From Maratus speciosus (taxonomy: Eukaryota; Arthropoda; Arachnida; Araneae; Salticidae): a stretch of 64,000 nt of DNA. The stretch spans positions 17,034,981 through 17,098,980 of the forward strand of contig OZ010798.1 in NCBI GenBank assembly GCA_963932465.1. The letters are read 5' to 3'. This document shows positions 47,850-59,714 of the stretch, in pieces. The translations under genes were made by a program, and so were the position numbers. Under the pieces are notes generated by a model. It made no database searches. It was not told where the DNA came from and worked only from the letters and a program-made list of their open reading frames with translations. Numbering within the stretch: position 1 is the first letter of the stretch; the number at the start of each line of letters is the position of its first letter.

Positions 47850-48210
47850 ATGTTTATATTTAGTGGGAAATTTGATATTTAAAAGAAAGGAAACTTTTTT
47901 CAATGAGCCATGAGATGTAGTAAATCATACGTAAATAATTTTTTCAATACAGAAGACAGTAAGATCACAGGTTTTTTTTACTGAGGGTCAAAAAGGATGC
48001 AATTTTTTTGACTGAAGAGCAAAACAGGTGCTATTTTTTGGATGAGGGGTAGGAAGGGTGCTATCTCTTGAATCAAAAGGCGGGTAGGGCGTAGCACCCT
48101 CCTGAAACTGTCTCGGGGAAACTCTGTTATATTAATAAATGTACTTTTGTTGCATAAGAAAACCCGATAATTATTCTTACTTTCAAAATAGTAGAGATAC
48201 AAGCATAAAT
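47850..48210 (+). repeat. Dispersed repeat, copy 2 of a pair
   Basis: Matches 39455-39815. It ends at the left TTAA of the element at 48214. Confidence 0.65.
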
Positions 48211-48213
48211 AAT

Positions 48214-49436
48214 TTAACCTCTTCGGTCCCTGCTTCCCCATATGGGGACCTGTGTTCTTTTCCTTATAAAAACTAAAATGACCGATTTTTTTACATTTTC
48301 ACATCACTTCTTAATAGCTGAATGTTTTTTGCGCTCAAAGAAAACGAATAAATGGCAGCATCTAAGCTGATTCCCACATAAAATGTTATTTTCATCTGAG
48401 TTTGCAAAATGCTTAAAAATGCCCAAAAGACAGTATGACCAAGAAAGTGACAAATTTTCATAAGTATTTAAATCTTTTTCAATAAAAATTTTTGAGTATT
48501 TGTAGATTATTTACTTGTTTAAAGTTCTTAAATTTGTGATTGCGTTCATTTAGGTCAGGGTTGGCGAACCTATGGCACGCGAAAGAATATTTTTGGCACG
48601 ACACTGCTATGGCTTTAAATCAGAATAAAGTGAGATTACACAAAATCGTGACTGATATTTTCTAAATTCGATTAAATGTAAATTGAAAAAATTAAATCAC
48701 AGCATATTATATTCCAATCTAATTAATTATGGTCTCAAAAATTATTCGAACAAATACGATATTTGAAAACTATAAGAATTGGTTATTAGACATTACTAAA
48801 TTCCAATAGTAAAGTTGTGGCAACTTAGAATTTATTTCAGAGCTTTTCAAAGAAACTGGTGTTTGCTATTTTAAATTGCCTATCTATTCTTTCGAGTCAT
48901 TGTTTTCACAAATGTATAATATCAAAGCTGAAACTGAAAGCACTTGTCAGATAAATCCGGTTCAGTTTGCACTAAAATTAACTTGATGCAACAACAGAAA
49001 TCAAATTACATCGCATTAAATTTTTAAATTATTTTCAAAAATGTTATTTATTTCCATAATTAGTATAGTGTAATACCTACATGTATGTTACTCATATTTT
49101 TTTTAATCTTAAGAGAATTTTAAGTAATTTTAAACGAATATTTTTCCACCTACTAATTTTTTTTCTCTTTTGGCACATCATGGTCACATAAAATATTTTT
49201 TGATCAAATTTGGCACACGGCAACAAAAAGGTTCGCCAACCCTGATTTAGGTTAATGGTTATTAAATGGATGTTTTGAGGGGGTTTTTTAGTTTTAGATC
49301 CCTATTTTTGAACCTAAGTTACTAAGCGCCTAAAGGAACCATTTCAGAAAAGATATTTTTTCTGTCATTTTGTTTGGAAAAAAACAATGAATAAGCATTT
49401 GTATTATTATTTTAGTTTCGGAACTGAAGAGGATAA
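48214..49436. mobile_element. TTAA-type element hosting a hAT insertion
   Basis: Inverted ends CCTCTTCGGTCCC / GGAACTGAAGAGG are bracketed by TTAA (48214-48217) and ATAA (49433-49436, diverged). Near the left end CCCCATATGGGG forms a short palindrome. Without the nested element it is about 520 bp. piggyBac-like by its target site. Confidence 0.6.
48556..49244. mobile_element. hAT-like element with perfect 8-bp duplication
   Basis: Ends CAGGGTTGGCGAACC and GGTTCGCCAACCCTG are perfect inverted repeats. ATTTAGGT stands at both flanks (48548-48555, 49245-49252). Inside both ends lies a 'tatggcacg' / 'tggcacac' block. The body is 689 bp with no transposase, so it is non-autonomous. The exact duplication suggests a younger insertion than its neighbours. 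Confidence 0.9.
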
Positions 49437-49530
49437 AGGGAAATCATTTTTCATGGTTTTAAAAAAGTTCAAGGGCAATAGAAGTTTGAAGTTTTACAAA
49501 TTGAATAATTTAAATACTAAGAAGCAAAGT

Positions 49531-49600
49531 TCAGGGTCTGACTAATGTAGGGACATGCGGGGCAGCTGCCCCGGGCCCCCATTCAAGGGGGTTCTATGGG
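49531..49600 (+). repeat. hAT-like left end, CAGGGTCTGACTAATG
   Basis: CAGGG start followed by the palindromic GGGGCAGCTGCCCC and C-rich sequence, typical of a hAT end. No right end found before 50058. Confidence 0.4.
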
Positions 49601-50057
49601 AATAATCAAGATTTTTGTTAAGAGGGTGTGAAATAGTTAAAACTGGCGGAAAGTGACCAAACATTTTTTCTAAGACTGAGAAAGGGATTACGATCCTCCC
49701 CTTCCACTCTGTTCAATGTAATACATTGCAATTTTACTGGATATGCAAAAGCAGCAAAATGATAAAAACGGAACATATTTTAATAAATTGCAGAAACATT
49801 AGATGTCAATTGGGTTTATTTTGAGTTTAATAATTTCAATACAACGTTGTGGCATAGCGTTTATATGGTTTCGAACTTAATGAGGTGACAAGGCATGCCG
49901 TACCTCACAAGCAGCAAATTTTAATTATGCTTTCAAATTATAGTGGACGATTTGACCATTTTTCATTAGATATTGCGCACTATAATATCCAAAACGTTTC
50001 TCATGGGGCTTAAGTCTGCACTATTGGCAAGCAAATCGAGTGTAGGAATCTTATTTG

Positions 50058-51187
50058 TGGCATTCTCACAATCTTTTGACTTTTGAGGAATAAAAATCTG
50101 GTGAAATTAAACTTACTCAAATAACATTTTAAACTTATAGACGAATGCCTTAATGATTCAAAATAAAGAAAAAAGGGTCAGCAGCGAAATTTTGTTTTAT
50201 TTAACTGAGGTTTAAGTTCGACTTGCGAGTTTAATTTTACTTACCATTTTACAGCTACAACTTTTTATTTCCTTCTAAATTTTTACTTATAGTGAATTTG
50301 CATAGTACCCACCGGATATTAAAATAAGAAAAAAATAACAATGCAGTATTTTTAATACAAAATTTTGGTATAACATTGTCTTAAAGAGGTGGTAAAGAAG
50401 GGACGGTAAGGGAAAAAAGTGGATGGTAAGGATGGGACGGTAAGGAAAAGTACCAAATATTTTAAGGCAAATCATGTTAAGACTAAATGACAGCCACAAT
50501 GTTCATTGATTTTTAGAAACAGGTATTTAAATTGGATTAAATTAAAAAAAATAATTTACCTCGAAAAGTGCTGGAATAAACCTTGGGGGGCGGGGGGCGA
50601 TAAGACTAACAATAAAGCCACGCTGCTTGAAATTAATATTTAAATGCTGATTTAAATTCTACAGTAAATTTCTTGTCCAAAGAGTTAGCCATTCTTTCTC
50701 TAGCATACTTCTGCACAAGAAAAAAGTTGAAGAAAATCCTGTGGCTGCATCTGAAGTGATTTTCTGTATAAGTTTAGCAAGAGGGACGATAAGGAATCTA
50801 AAACCCAGGGACAGAGTTAAAAAAATAATAACAACCGTAAAAATGCTTGCAGGTTAATTTTTTGCTGCATAGTTTAGATAAAACAATACTCCCAGTTTCT
50901 GAAAAAAAAAATGTCATCGAATTACTTTTATTGAAACAATTTTATACAGACAGCTCTAAACTTAAAAATTGGCATCAGGGACACGGGACGGTATAAGAAT
51001 TTCGTGACATATTTGGGCCCCCAACATCGTCCAAAACTTATTTATCTCGTTAGTATTGTTATGCAGTCATGCAATGAGATGTTTCCAGTATAAGAAATAA
51101 GAAAACCAAGAATATGTACTAAAATAAAAAATATTATTCAGGGATAGAAAAATATAGAAAAGTCAAAAGATTGTGAGAATGCCCCAT
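50058..51187 (+). mobile_element. 1.13-kb non-autonomous TIR transposon, copy 2
   Basis: Left GGCATTCTCACAATCTTTTG and right CAAAAGATTGTGAGAATGCC are near-perfect inverted repeats. The body is an inverted relative of 20888-22128: 'gacgaatgccttaatgattc' and 'gggacggtaagg' occur reversed there. Flanks TTATTTGT and CCATTTAT match only partly. No coding capacity. Confidence 0.75.
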
Positions 51188-51553
51188 TTATCTTCAAATC
51201 TCTGTGTCCTTTTCAGATTAAATTGAAGTATTGTCATGTTGATAAATATTGTTATAGCTGTAATTTTTTTTCACTCTGGTTCAACAAATAGCGTTCTAAC
51301 ATATAAATATATGCATGCTTATTCTGTCGTCCTTCTAGAAAAACAATTCTAAGCTTACCACCCGAGGAAAAAATAGTCCAAACCATTAGGGAGCATTAAT
51401 CTAGATGACGCATGGAAAATATTTTTTCCTGTTGAAAGCCATGATAATATGAACGAATACAATCTGGCACATTGAAATTAAACTTCTTTTCAGCGTTGAA
51501 AATAATGTTTTAAAGAATTACTTTGTTTCTTTAGAGAGTTTGCTGCAAACTGA

Positions 51554-51772
51554 ATGTGGTCAATTTTATTCCCAGATGTTCAACGCGGATACCGACGTGT
51601 TTTTACGTATTTAAGAAATCCCAATATTGTGATTGCTCTTCTTACAGTCTGTACTGGTGCTGGTGCCTTTATCTGGCTTTTAATTTCCTTTGCTTGGAAC
51701 CGTGGGAAGAATAAAATTTTTCGACCATTTCCAAAGAATTCTCAGACCTCCGAAGATTTTGTAGTAACATAA
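51554..51772 (+). CDS. Predicted small single-pass membrane protein
   Basis: The frame has 72 codons. The ATG at 51554 directly follows an in-frame TGA, so the start is well defined. TAA is at 51770-51772. Residues 1-23 are amphipathic and basic (DVQRGYRRVFTYLRN), residues ~26-48 form one hydrophobic helix (VIALLTVCTGAGAFIWLLIS), and the tail is polar with Lys/Arg just after the helix. Composition is balanced and unlike the homopolymer-rich chance frames around it. A splice-acceptor-like site (ttgtttctttag) ends at 51533, so the transcript may have a 5' exon. AATAAA words occur at about 52094-52107. I do not recognise the family; small mitochondrial or ER membrane subunits look like this. It starts 367 bp after a transposon end, so a retrocopy is possible. 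Confidence 0.45.
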   Translation: MWSILFPDVQRGYRRVFTYLRNPNIVIALLTVCTGAGAFIWLLISFAWNRGKNKIFRPFPKNSQTSEDFVVT

Positions 51773-53877
51773 GTAGTTGGAAAGAACTTAAGTCATAACA
51801 TTAGTAGTTACAGAAGAAATTAAAAATTACTGTTTTTGAACGTATAATTTTATCAGCAATTCTTTGAAGCGACATTTCGATGTTGTTATAAGCTCAAAGT
51901 CAGAAAGCATTTTTCCTCCCTCTATTGTCAAAATGTTTTGGAAACTAGATGAATGTGCTCGGGATCACTTTTTAATGTGTCGTTAAATGATGTGCAAAAA
52001 TATCCAACTATGACGAGCCGCAATTTCGAAATATTTACAGCGTTCTTATCATTTTGCTCCATTATTTAGCAAAACGCACATTTTAAAATGCATTAATAAA
52101 TAAATAAATAAATATATATATATATATAATTTTTGTAACGATTATTTTTATTCTAATTGGCATATCATGTATTTAATTTTAACACAAAGATTTGCGCATT
52201 TGCATAGCAAACGCGAACTGATATAATTGTTTTTGTATCATTCCTATCACTTAGCACCCAACTGTATGTATCTTTCACCTGAAAAAAAAATCATAACGAC
52301 AGTTTTAAACAACAGGGGAACAATAAAGTATTTTTCTTAACTCGTTTTAGTTTTTCCCTCTATAAAATGAGATATATTAGCACTTTTATATGTATATCTA
52401 TATATAATTTGAATCCATCCAAGAATGGAGCTTGTAAGTAGCATTGCTTTAATATTTTAAATTAAATTAAATATTTATCACTAAAAGAAATTATATGTTT
52501 ACTTTTAAAGCTGAAAAGATATTGAAATTTTAAGAAATAACTTTATTTGACACACACACACACACAAACAAAACAAATAACTTTCATAAACATGTTGTCA
52601 CAATGTAGATTTCCGATTAAAAAAGGGCAAAGCTTTAATGAGTAAGGATATTTTAAGTGAATTTTACAACGGAAAGATTGTCTTTTAAATTACTACCATT
52701 ATAATTTGATACATAAACATTAATTTCTAATTAAAAATTAATTTTAAAATGGGAATGGCCTTTTTTTCTTATTAATTAAAATCATACATTAATTTTAAAG
52801 GCACATGTATCCTTTCTCAGACTGCATTATTATTAAATAACTAAAACTATCATTCATCTTTCACAGCAAATTAACACACAGTAAAATTAAAAAAAAGAAT
52901 GGTAAATCATCAATCAAACTTCCTGTAGAAATAATTTTCAAATTTAAACACCTATTTCACAAATAAAAGAGAAGCTCATAAACGTATATTACAATACATA
53001 TTAGCCAAAAGAATGCAACAATTTTTTTTCTCAAACTCCTATAAATACAAAATTGAATTTTGCTGAAAAAAATAACACAAATTCTGCTCTTGAAAACATA
53101 CAGCTTTTTTAACTCCCCAAACAGTTTCGAAAATGTATCTTGAAATCATATCGAAAAATCTCAAACCAATTTTCTCAAAACCATGTGTTTCAAACTGAAC
53201 CACCATTTTCACCAAGAATTATGCAACTGATTTCTTTCATTTTTTTAAAAAGAAGATAATCGTTTTTGCTGGACCTTATACCACTGAAAATACAATTTCC
53301 ATTGATTAATTATTTTTCTGAGCTCGCAAAAAGTAAAAAAAAAAAAAAAGTCATTTTTTGTCAAGTTACCGCTATTTTGTAAATTTCAATTTCTTAAAGT
53401 AAATGTTGATATAAGTTCAGAGAATTTAATGCCTTTTCATAATTTGGCAACCAATTTTTTTTCCAATGCTTTTGACAGGAGAAAAACTACTACACTATTT
53501 CAAATTCACAGCAAGTGCCTGCAGGTAACCCTCCATCGTACATAGCATATTATTCTTTGTTCTACACACAGTGAAATCTCAATAAATATAATGCAAAAAG
53601 CTCGAAGGTGATATTTATTTTCTTTGTAACCAAAAACAAGTCATTTAGTCACATGAATTTTAGGCGAAAATAGAATCTCCTCTAAATTGTTGACTAAATA
53701 AAAATCTTTTGTCTGTTAAATTAAAAAAGATGTATTTTTCTCTTACATCAAAATATAGCAACATATTTTAGTTATCGGAAAGCATCTGAGGCATTTGTAA
53801 AATTTTTGTCACTGAATGAATGAGAAGTTTTGATTTCAAAACAACATACTGCGGAAATAACATATTTAACATATAAA
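51773..53877. other. Between the membrane-protein frame and the zinc-finger gene
   Basis: Contains AT microsatellite (52104-52129) and CA repeat (52552-52565). Near 53614 a TTTATT (AATAAA on the minus strand) could be the poly(A) signal of the zinc-finger gene. Otherwise nothing recognised. Confidence 0.5.
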
Positions 53878-54924
53878 TTACTTTTCTTTAGAATGAGTAT
53901 TAAAATGTTTCTTTAGATTACTACTAACAGAAAAAACTTTGGAGCATATTTTACAACTAAATGGCTTTTCTCCTGTATGAATGCGACGATGTGTCTGTAA
54001 ATTCCCCCTGACAGAAAATGACTTAGAACACACCTCACAATCAAATGGCTTTTCTCCCGTATGACAGCGAAGATGTTCATTCAGACTTCCCTTTTCAGAA
54101 AATCTTTTAGAACACACCACACAAGCAAATGGTTTTTCCTTAGAATGACAGCGAAGGTGATTTCGCAGGCATTCCTTTCTAGAAAACGATTTAGAACACA
54201 CCTCACACACAAAAGATTTTTGTTCTGTATGACAGCAGAAGTGTTTATGTAAATATACCTTTCTGGAAAATGTTGCAGAACACACTTCACAAATAAATGG
54301 TTTTTCCTCACTATGAGTGGAGATATGTTTATTTAAATCTCCCTTATTAGAAAACCCTTTAGCACACACTTCACAAACAAATGGCTTTTCTTTAGTATGA
54401 ATGCGACGATGCAACGCCAGGTGACCCGCTCGAGAAAATCTTTTAGAACAGACTTCGCAAACAAATGGTTTTTCCTTGGTATGAATGCGGACATGCCTAC
54501 ATAGACTAGCCTTATCAGAGAAACATTTAGAGCATGCTTCACAAACAAATGGCTTTTCTCCTGTGTGAATGCGAAGGTGTGTATTCAGAACCGACTTTGT
54601 AGAAAATTTTTTAGAACAAACATCACATATAAATGGCTTTTCCCCAGTATGAGAACGAAGGTGTCTCTGTATATTATAATTCGTTACAAATTCTTTGGTG
54701 CATATATCGCAAACAAATGGCTTTTCCCCAGTATGGATGAGTAAATGTCTTCTTAGATAATCCTTTTTGAGAAAGCTTTTAGAACATACATTACAAATAA
54801 ACGATTTTTCCTCAGTACGAGTGTTGATATGTTGTTCACATGAAAATTCATCACTAACAAAAAGGCTTTCTTCCATATGAGTGGAGTGATGTTCTTTTTT
54901 ATGAATGAAACTCTTTTCAGACAT
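53878..54924 (-). CDS. Poly-C2H2 zinc-finger protein, eleven fingers
   Basis: A 348-residue protein, probably a nuclear DNA-binding transcription factor (family knowledge). Eleven complete C-x2-C-x12-H-x3-H fingers start at Cys 44 and repeat every 28 residues to His 344, joined by TGEKPF or variants (TKEKPF, SKEKPF, SEEKPF). Predicted base-contacting residues (-1,2,3,6), fingers 1-11: KDYR, TYNR, TSVT, DASR, RGHL, NGDK, RVYK, REC N, EGSE, VGNT, VSNK. Residues 17-40 look like a decayed extra finger (SCEQHINTRTEEK). No KRAB, ZAD, SCAN or BTB domain. An in-frame TAA lies 8 codons before the ATG, so the start is sound. A 3' splice site (tttttcatttcag) at 55219-55231 on this strand implies an untranslated 5' exon further up. 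The whole coding part is in one exon. Confidence 0.93.
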   Translation of the reverse strand: MSEKSFIHKKEHHSTHMEESLFVSDEFSCEQHINTRTEEKSFICNVCSKSFLKKDYLRRHLLIHTGEKPFVCDICTKEFVTNYNIQRHLRSHTGEKPFICDVCSKKFSTKSVLNTHLRIHTGEKPFVCEACSKCFSDKASLCRHVRIHTKEKPFVCEVCSKRFSRAGHLALHRRIHTKEKPFVCEVCAKGFSNKGDLNKHISTHSEEKPFICEVCSATFSRKVYLHKHFCCHTEQKSFVCEVCSKSFSRKECLRNHLRCHSKEKPFACVVCSKRFSEKGSLNEHLRCHTGEKPFDCEVCSKSFSVRGNLQTHRRIHTGEKPFSCKICSKVFSVSSNLKKHFNTHSKEK

Positions 54925-55218
54925 GTTGAAGAAATAAAAGGATTCTTAAAGAAATTTTTATCTGAACAATATTGAAGTATTAGATCTGCAATCTGTTTCT
55001 CTCTCTTTGGTTTGTTTCTAGAAAACTTATAATATTCTTGAAAAATAAAACAACAAATCTTTGCCAAAAAACAGTGTGAAATTTATCTCGTCAAAAATAA
55101 CAAACTTCAAACAAGCTTTTAATTTGCATGTGTACAATTAGGTTTATCTTTGCATTGCTTTAACAAATGTTTTCTATTCTTTATTGATGAAGATGTCTCT
55201 CTTGTTTGTACTTTACAC
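54925..55218 (-). other. 5' UTR part of the zinc-finger exon
   Basis: Reads from the inferred acceptor AG (55220-55219) to the ATG. In-frame stops and no long frame show it is untranslated. The donor exon is not located. Confidence 0.6.
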
Positions 55219-55231
55219 CTGAAATGAAAAA

Positions 55232-57950
55232 ACATTTTATTAATCATTCTATTTTATTACAGGTATTAATTTGCATTACTTAATGTTTGTTTAATTTTAG
55301 AAAAGTTTTGTTTTAAATACTAGATTAGAAAATATATACATGTTTGTTTGTATTGATTATTTACATTTTGTGAATAACATTACTTAGTACAAATTTAAAG
55401 TCTTATCTTATAAAAATAATTTAAGCTACTTTGTATTCAAGTATTTTTTTTTTATTTGCTACTATTATTTACATAACTGCATCAGCATTATGTTAAAATT
55501 GAGCCTATTTAACCGAAAAAAATCAGAAAGGAACTGTTTTAAAAATTCTAATTTTATATCTAGAATTATAATTTAAAAAATGAATCATTTTGTATGAAAG
55601 CAATATGTCTACAAATACTAAATTATCTACTATCTACTTATTAATACAAACAGCAATGACAATACCAGAATATTATTTTTTTTATATCATTTAATTTCTT
55701 ATGCATACTCATTTAAAATGCTTTCTCTTTTCCTTAAAAGATAGAAATCAATATATGAAAATATCTATTAGATTATATTTTTTTTTTCAACATTTCTCTC
55801 TGTAATTTTTGTATCAGACTGTACGCCAATAGAAATATAAAATTTTCAGCAATGTTTTTACATTGCTGAATATTTTATATCTACAATGATGTCTCAGTGT
55901 AACATTAAGCAGACACATCAACAGTAGTAATGGTATGATGCCACAAATACAGTTAATCAGATGTTTGTTTCCAGTAATGCTTTGAAGTTGAGTTTACAAT
56001 AACTGACTAAAAGCAAAAGATCCTTATTATTTCAATTTATTTTACTTGTTTTTAGGCATATAAATAAGCTTCAAAGCATTTTAGCATACACAACATATGT
56101 CCATTATGTGCCCAATCAAAATGCATGCTGATGCCCTTTAAAACTATTTTGTGATGCTATTAGAGCTGGACGATATCAGAAATTTAATATCGCAATATAT
56201 CAATGAGTTAATATTGATATTGGTGATATATTGCGATAACTACTTAAAGTGCGTGTGAGTTGAAAGAAATCCTTATTCCGAAAGATAATTAGTAGGTAGC
56301 AGTAATTTAAGCACAAACAGTTGTTACAGTTGTTAAACTTATCTAAAATTTTAATAATATCAATGTCAATAACATCAAAATTAAAATTATTTTTATTTCA
56401 TATTTAACCAAAAGTCATGAAATATTAGCAAAATTGTTAAGTATTTTTTCTCATTTTTAGGAATTTAGAATAAGTTGTTGTAAAAATACTGCATTAAAAT
56501 GTGCAATGGCAAAAACCCCCCACTAATAAATAAATGATTAGAATTAATAAAATAAGACTAACAGTAATGATTTGCCTATGAAATGATAGATATAAGTATT
56601 TGTTATCTATTTTATATGATGAAATCTTTTCATCATTGATCAACATAATTCTACCTTTTATTGTAAAAAATCAAGCATTTCGACTTTGTATTTTATGATA
56701 AAAATATTTTAAATGTTGACTCAAATAGATGTAAGCAATAAAACTTTTATTCAACAAAACTGCGAAATCAGCAAAAAGTTCAGTAAAATGTAAATAAAAG
56801 TTTACAAAGAAATATGATATTTATGAATAAATATGATAACATGAAACAATTTAATAACAAAAGAAATTCATAAAAGAAACATGTTTATTATATGTAAATA
56901 TCTCAGTATACCTAAAATTGGTAAATTTAAAGGTTAGAAAGTTATTGTATTACATCAACGAAGAAAATAGTATATTTTGCAAAACATTTGTCTGTTTTTA
57001 TAAGAAATTAATATTCAATTAATTGATTTTTTAACTTAAAAAAATTATCAAGTACGATAACAATAAAAAAGATGAAATTTTATGCTACATTTGCTAAATT
57101 CATTCATGATTGAAACATAAAATGAGATATGTAATTCATATGTAACACAAAAGCTTGCAATGATTTCTTTGATGTATGCTTTGTCTAAATATGAAGTAAA
57201 AAGGTATTAAGCACATTTACGTAGATGTATCAAAAAGTGAGTAATTTTTTGATTTTTTATTACATAACACACTATAAAAGATATTTCTGTATAGTTTTTG
57301 TCATTAAGTATTTTTAAAAAATATATATCTTATTCTAAAATTATTTCATTATAAAAAATATAGTAAATTCAGCCAAATATTTAAAAATATGAGTCATAGG
57401 TATTCAGCTTAATTTGAATTCAAAATATGACTAGATGAAATACCCAGAAAAAGGGTCAAGCACTGAATATGAATTCATATCTAATAAATAATGTAAAATA
57501 CTTGTTTTAATTAAACATTACATTACATTCATACAGACAGTACTGATAAATTTAAAATAATTGTGCTTTTTAAAAAATGCTGCATTATGATCTTACTTTT
57601 TGAAAATTTAACAATTAAAATTTAAAATAAAATTTAAATTAAAATTTAAACTCAGAGTACAAGGATCATAAAAAATGTGATCGTTAGCTAATCTTAATTT
57701 ACAATATAGTATGAGATGTCAATGTGATAGTAAACATAGTATGTACCTATGTTCATATAAACTACATGTTTAAATTAATTTCTAAAGAAGGTAAAGAAAC
57801 TATCATAATCCTTTCCCTCTGACAAACAGCTTATATAGAATTGTCAAGAATCAATCATATTTAGTATTTATTCAATAGAATATTTTAGTTTGTCTTTCAA
57901 AATTAAATGGCAAGTTATGGATACTAAATACTCACGCCAATTTTCAAAGC
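55232..57950. other. AT-rich DNA upstream of the zinc-finger gene
   Basis: Probably holds its first intron and promoter, but I cannot mark either. 'atcgcaatatatcaa' and 'gatatattgcgata' near 56190-56238 form a palindrome of about 25 bp per arm ('ttaatatcgcaatatatcaa'). Confidence 0.5.
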
Positions 57951-57952
57951 AT

Positions 57953-58070
57953 AGGGGCCATCCACAAACGATGTCATGCTTGGAGGGGGGAGGGGGGTTT
58001 TGAAATTGTGACAAGTGGGTGGGAGGGGGTAAGAAGAAGTGTGACATCACACATTTTGGTTTAACATTAG
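57953..58070 (+). repeat. G-rich 'ggggccatccacaaacgatg' repeat
   Basis: 'ggggccatccacaaacgatg' and 'tcatgcttggagg', a G-tract and 'gtgtgacatcacac' make a compact unit I recognise as a common invertebrate dispersed repeat. No family or borders assigned. Confidence 0.45.
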
Positions 58071-58104
58071 AGGGTTTACTATCATTGCATTGACATTAGA
58101 AAGC

Positions 58105-59363
58105 TTAGGGGATACTTGAGCCATTTTCTCTACAGTAGGTTAATTTTTCTTTCTCAAATTAGCAACATGATAATATATTTATAGTTCTGCACATGTAAAA
58201 AAAACCCACATATCTTGGAACCATTTTGAAAGTATAGTGATTAATAGTTGCTTTTTCCCTATCTGAAGTAAATATTTAGGTGAGTGTTTTTTTTTTATTT
58301 TTTTGTAATCAAAGTTTTGTTTTTAGCTGCAACAATATATATATAGATTTAATAAGTATAATTTCAGTTGTATTTTGAATCTAAAATAATTCAAATAGCT
58401 GCATGCATTACTTAGTAAAAATCTGATAAAAAAAAATGGTAGTAGTGGGGATATTTGAGCCACTGAGATTGGGGATACGTGAGCCATGCTCAACCATCCC
58501 TACTAGGAAATTAGACATATGGGTGAAACAAAAAAAAATAAGTCTTTTTCACAGATAGATTTTTATTTTTTTCTGTGTAAAATGAGGAAGAACTCTTTTT
58601 ATTTTTTTTCACTAAAAAAATAATCAATAAGGACTTAATTTGAAAACATATGTTTAAAAATGTATATTTCGTTAATGAAAATATTTTTTTTTCATTTTGA
58701 CTAACAAAATAGTCTGTCTAGATACATGTAGGAATAGTTTTCAATTTAACTTTTCGACTAATATTAAAATCACTTTTTAAACTGATTTTACTGATCATAA
58801 TCTGTAATATTTTAACTAGTTAGGCCTAAAATATTAAAATATTTATTTGTTAATGTAATATTTTAAGATTAAATATTGTATACTGAAATTGTAACATCTG
58901 TTACTGTAACTTTTATTTAAACTTAACCACCAACTGAGGATGTTGCTATCATCAATGAAACCCAAGTTGAAATGATCCTTCGACTACCAATTATCACTAC
59001 AAAATATGATTGTGTTACTAGTTTTGTTTTCACAACTGGTTTCGAAGGACTTAGTGTATCTTAATTAATCACTATGTAAAACATTTATAAAATAATAAAA
59101 AGAAAAATATTATTTTTGTAGGTATTTTTTAGTATTGGCTCAAGCATCCCCCTCATGAGAATACTTGAGCCACAATGTAAAAGAAATAGTAAAAATTTAT
59201 TAAACAATGAAAAATAGTTCAAAATTAACTGAAAATGGTTTTCAATTGAAGAAAATATATAAAATTTTCAACTATACAGTATTTTATTTTGTTCTAAAAA
59301 AGTATAGAAAATTAAAAAAAATTTTAATTTAAAAAGTGGTTCAAGTATCCCTATCTTCCCCTA
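58105..59363. mobile_element. TIR element with repeated GATACTTGAGCCA
   Basis: Left TTAGGGGATACTTGAGCCA and right TGGTTCAAGTATCCCTATC (then TTCCCCTA) are inverted repeats. The same word recurs inside at 58448, 58472 and 59160, and inverted at 59136. Span 1.26 kb, no coding capacity. Target duplication not clear. Confidence 0.6.
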
Positions 59364-59714
59364 CTATCCCAGAAGATGATAGTGATGTCAAAATGCCTGT
59401 GTATTCTATAGACGAGCATACATGGGTGGAAGATTCGTAATAGGGGTTGGTTGGTTGGTAGGGTGATTTTTAACGGCCGATTATCTAACCTAGGGATATA
59501 GGCCCAGGGGTGGAGTGCCCTTCGTGGGGGTCTTTCTAAGGGAACCTATCCCGTATTTACGCATGGAAATCCATGGAAAAATTCACAAAAATGCATTGTA
59601 GCAATAATATTGAAGTCGCGTAAATTTTGTCATAATAATTTTCAACTGTACTTTGAATATTGCTGGCTGTTAAGATTTCTGAAAATCCCCCACTCTTGAA
59701 AATTTAAGCATGAG
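59364..59714. other. Nothing recognised
   Basis: 'ggttggttggtagggtg' near 59447 is a short simple repeat; no gene. Confidence 0.5.

Noticed and set aside
53878..55067. Antisense and frame-shifted open frames across the zinc-finger exon
   Set aside because: They are shadows of the eleven-finger coding sequence.
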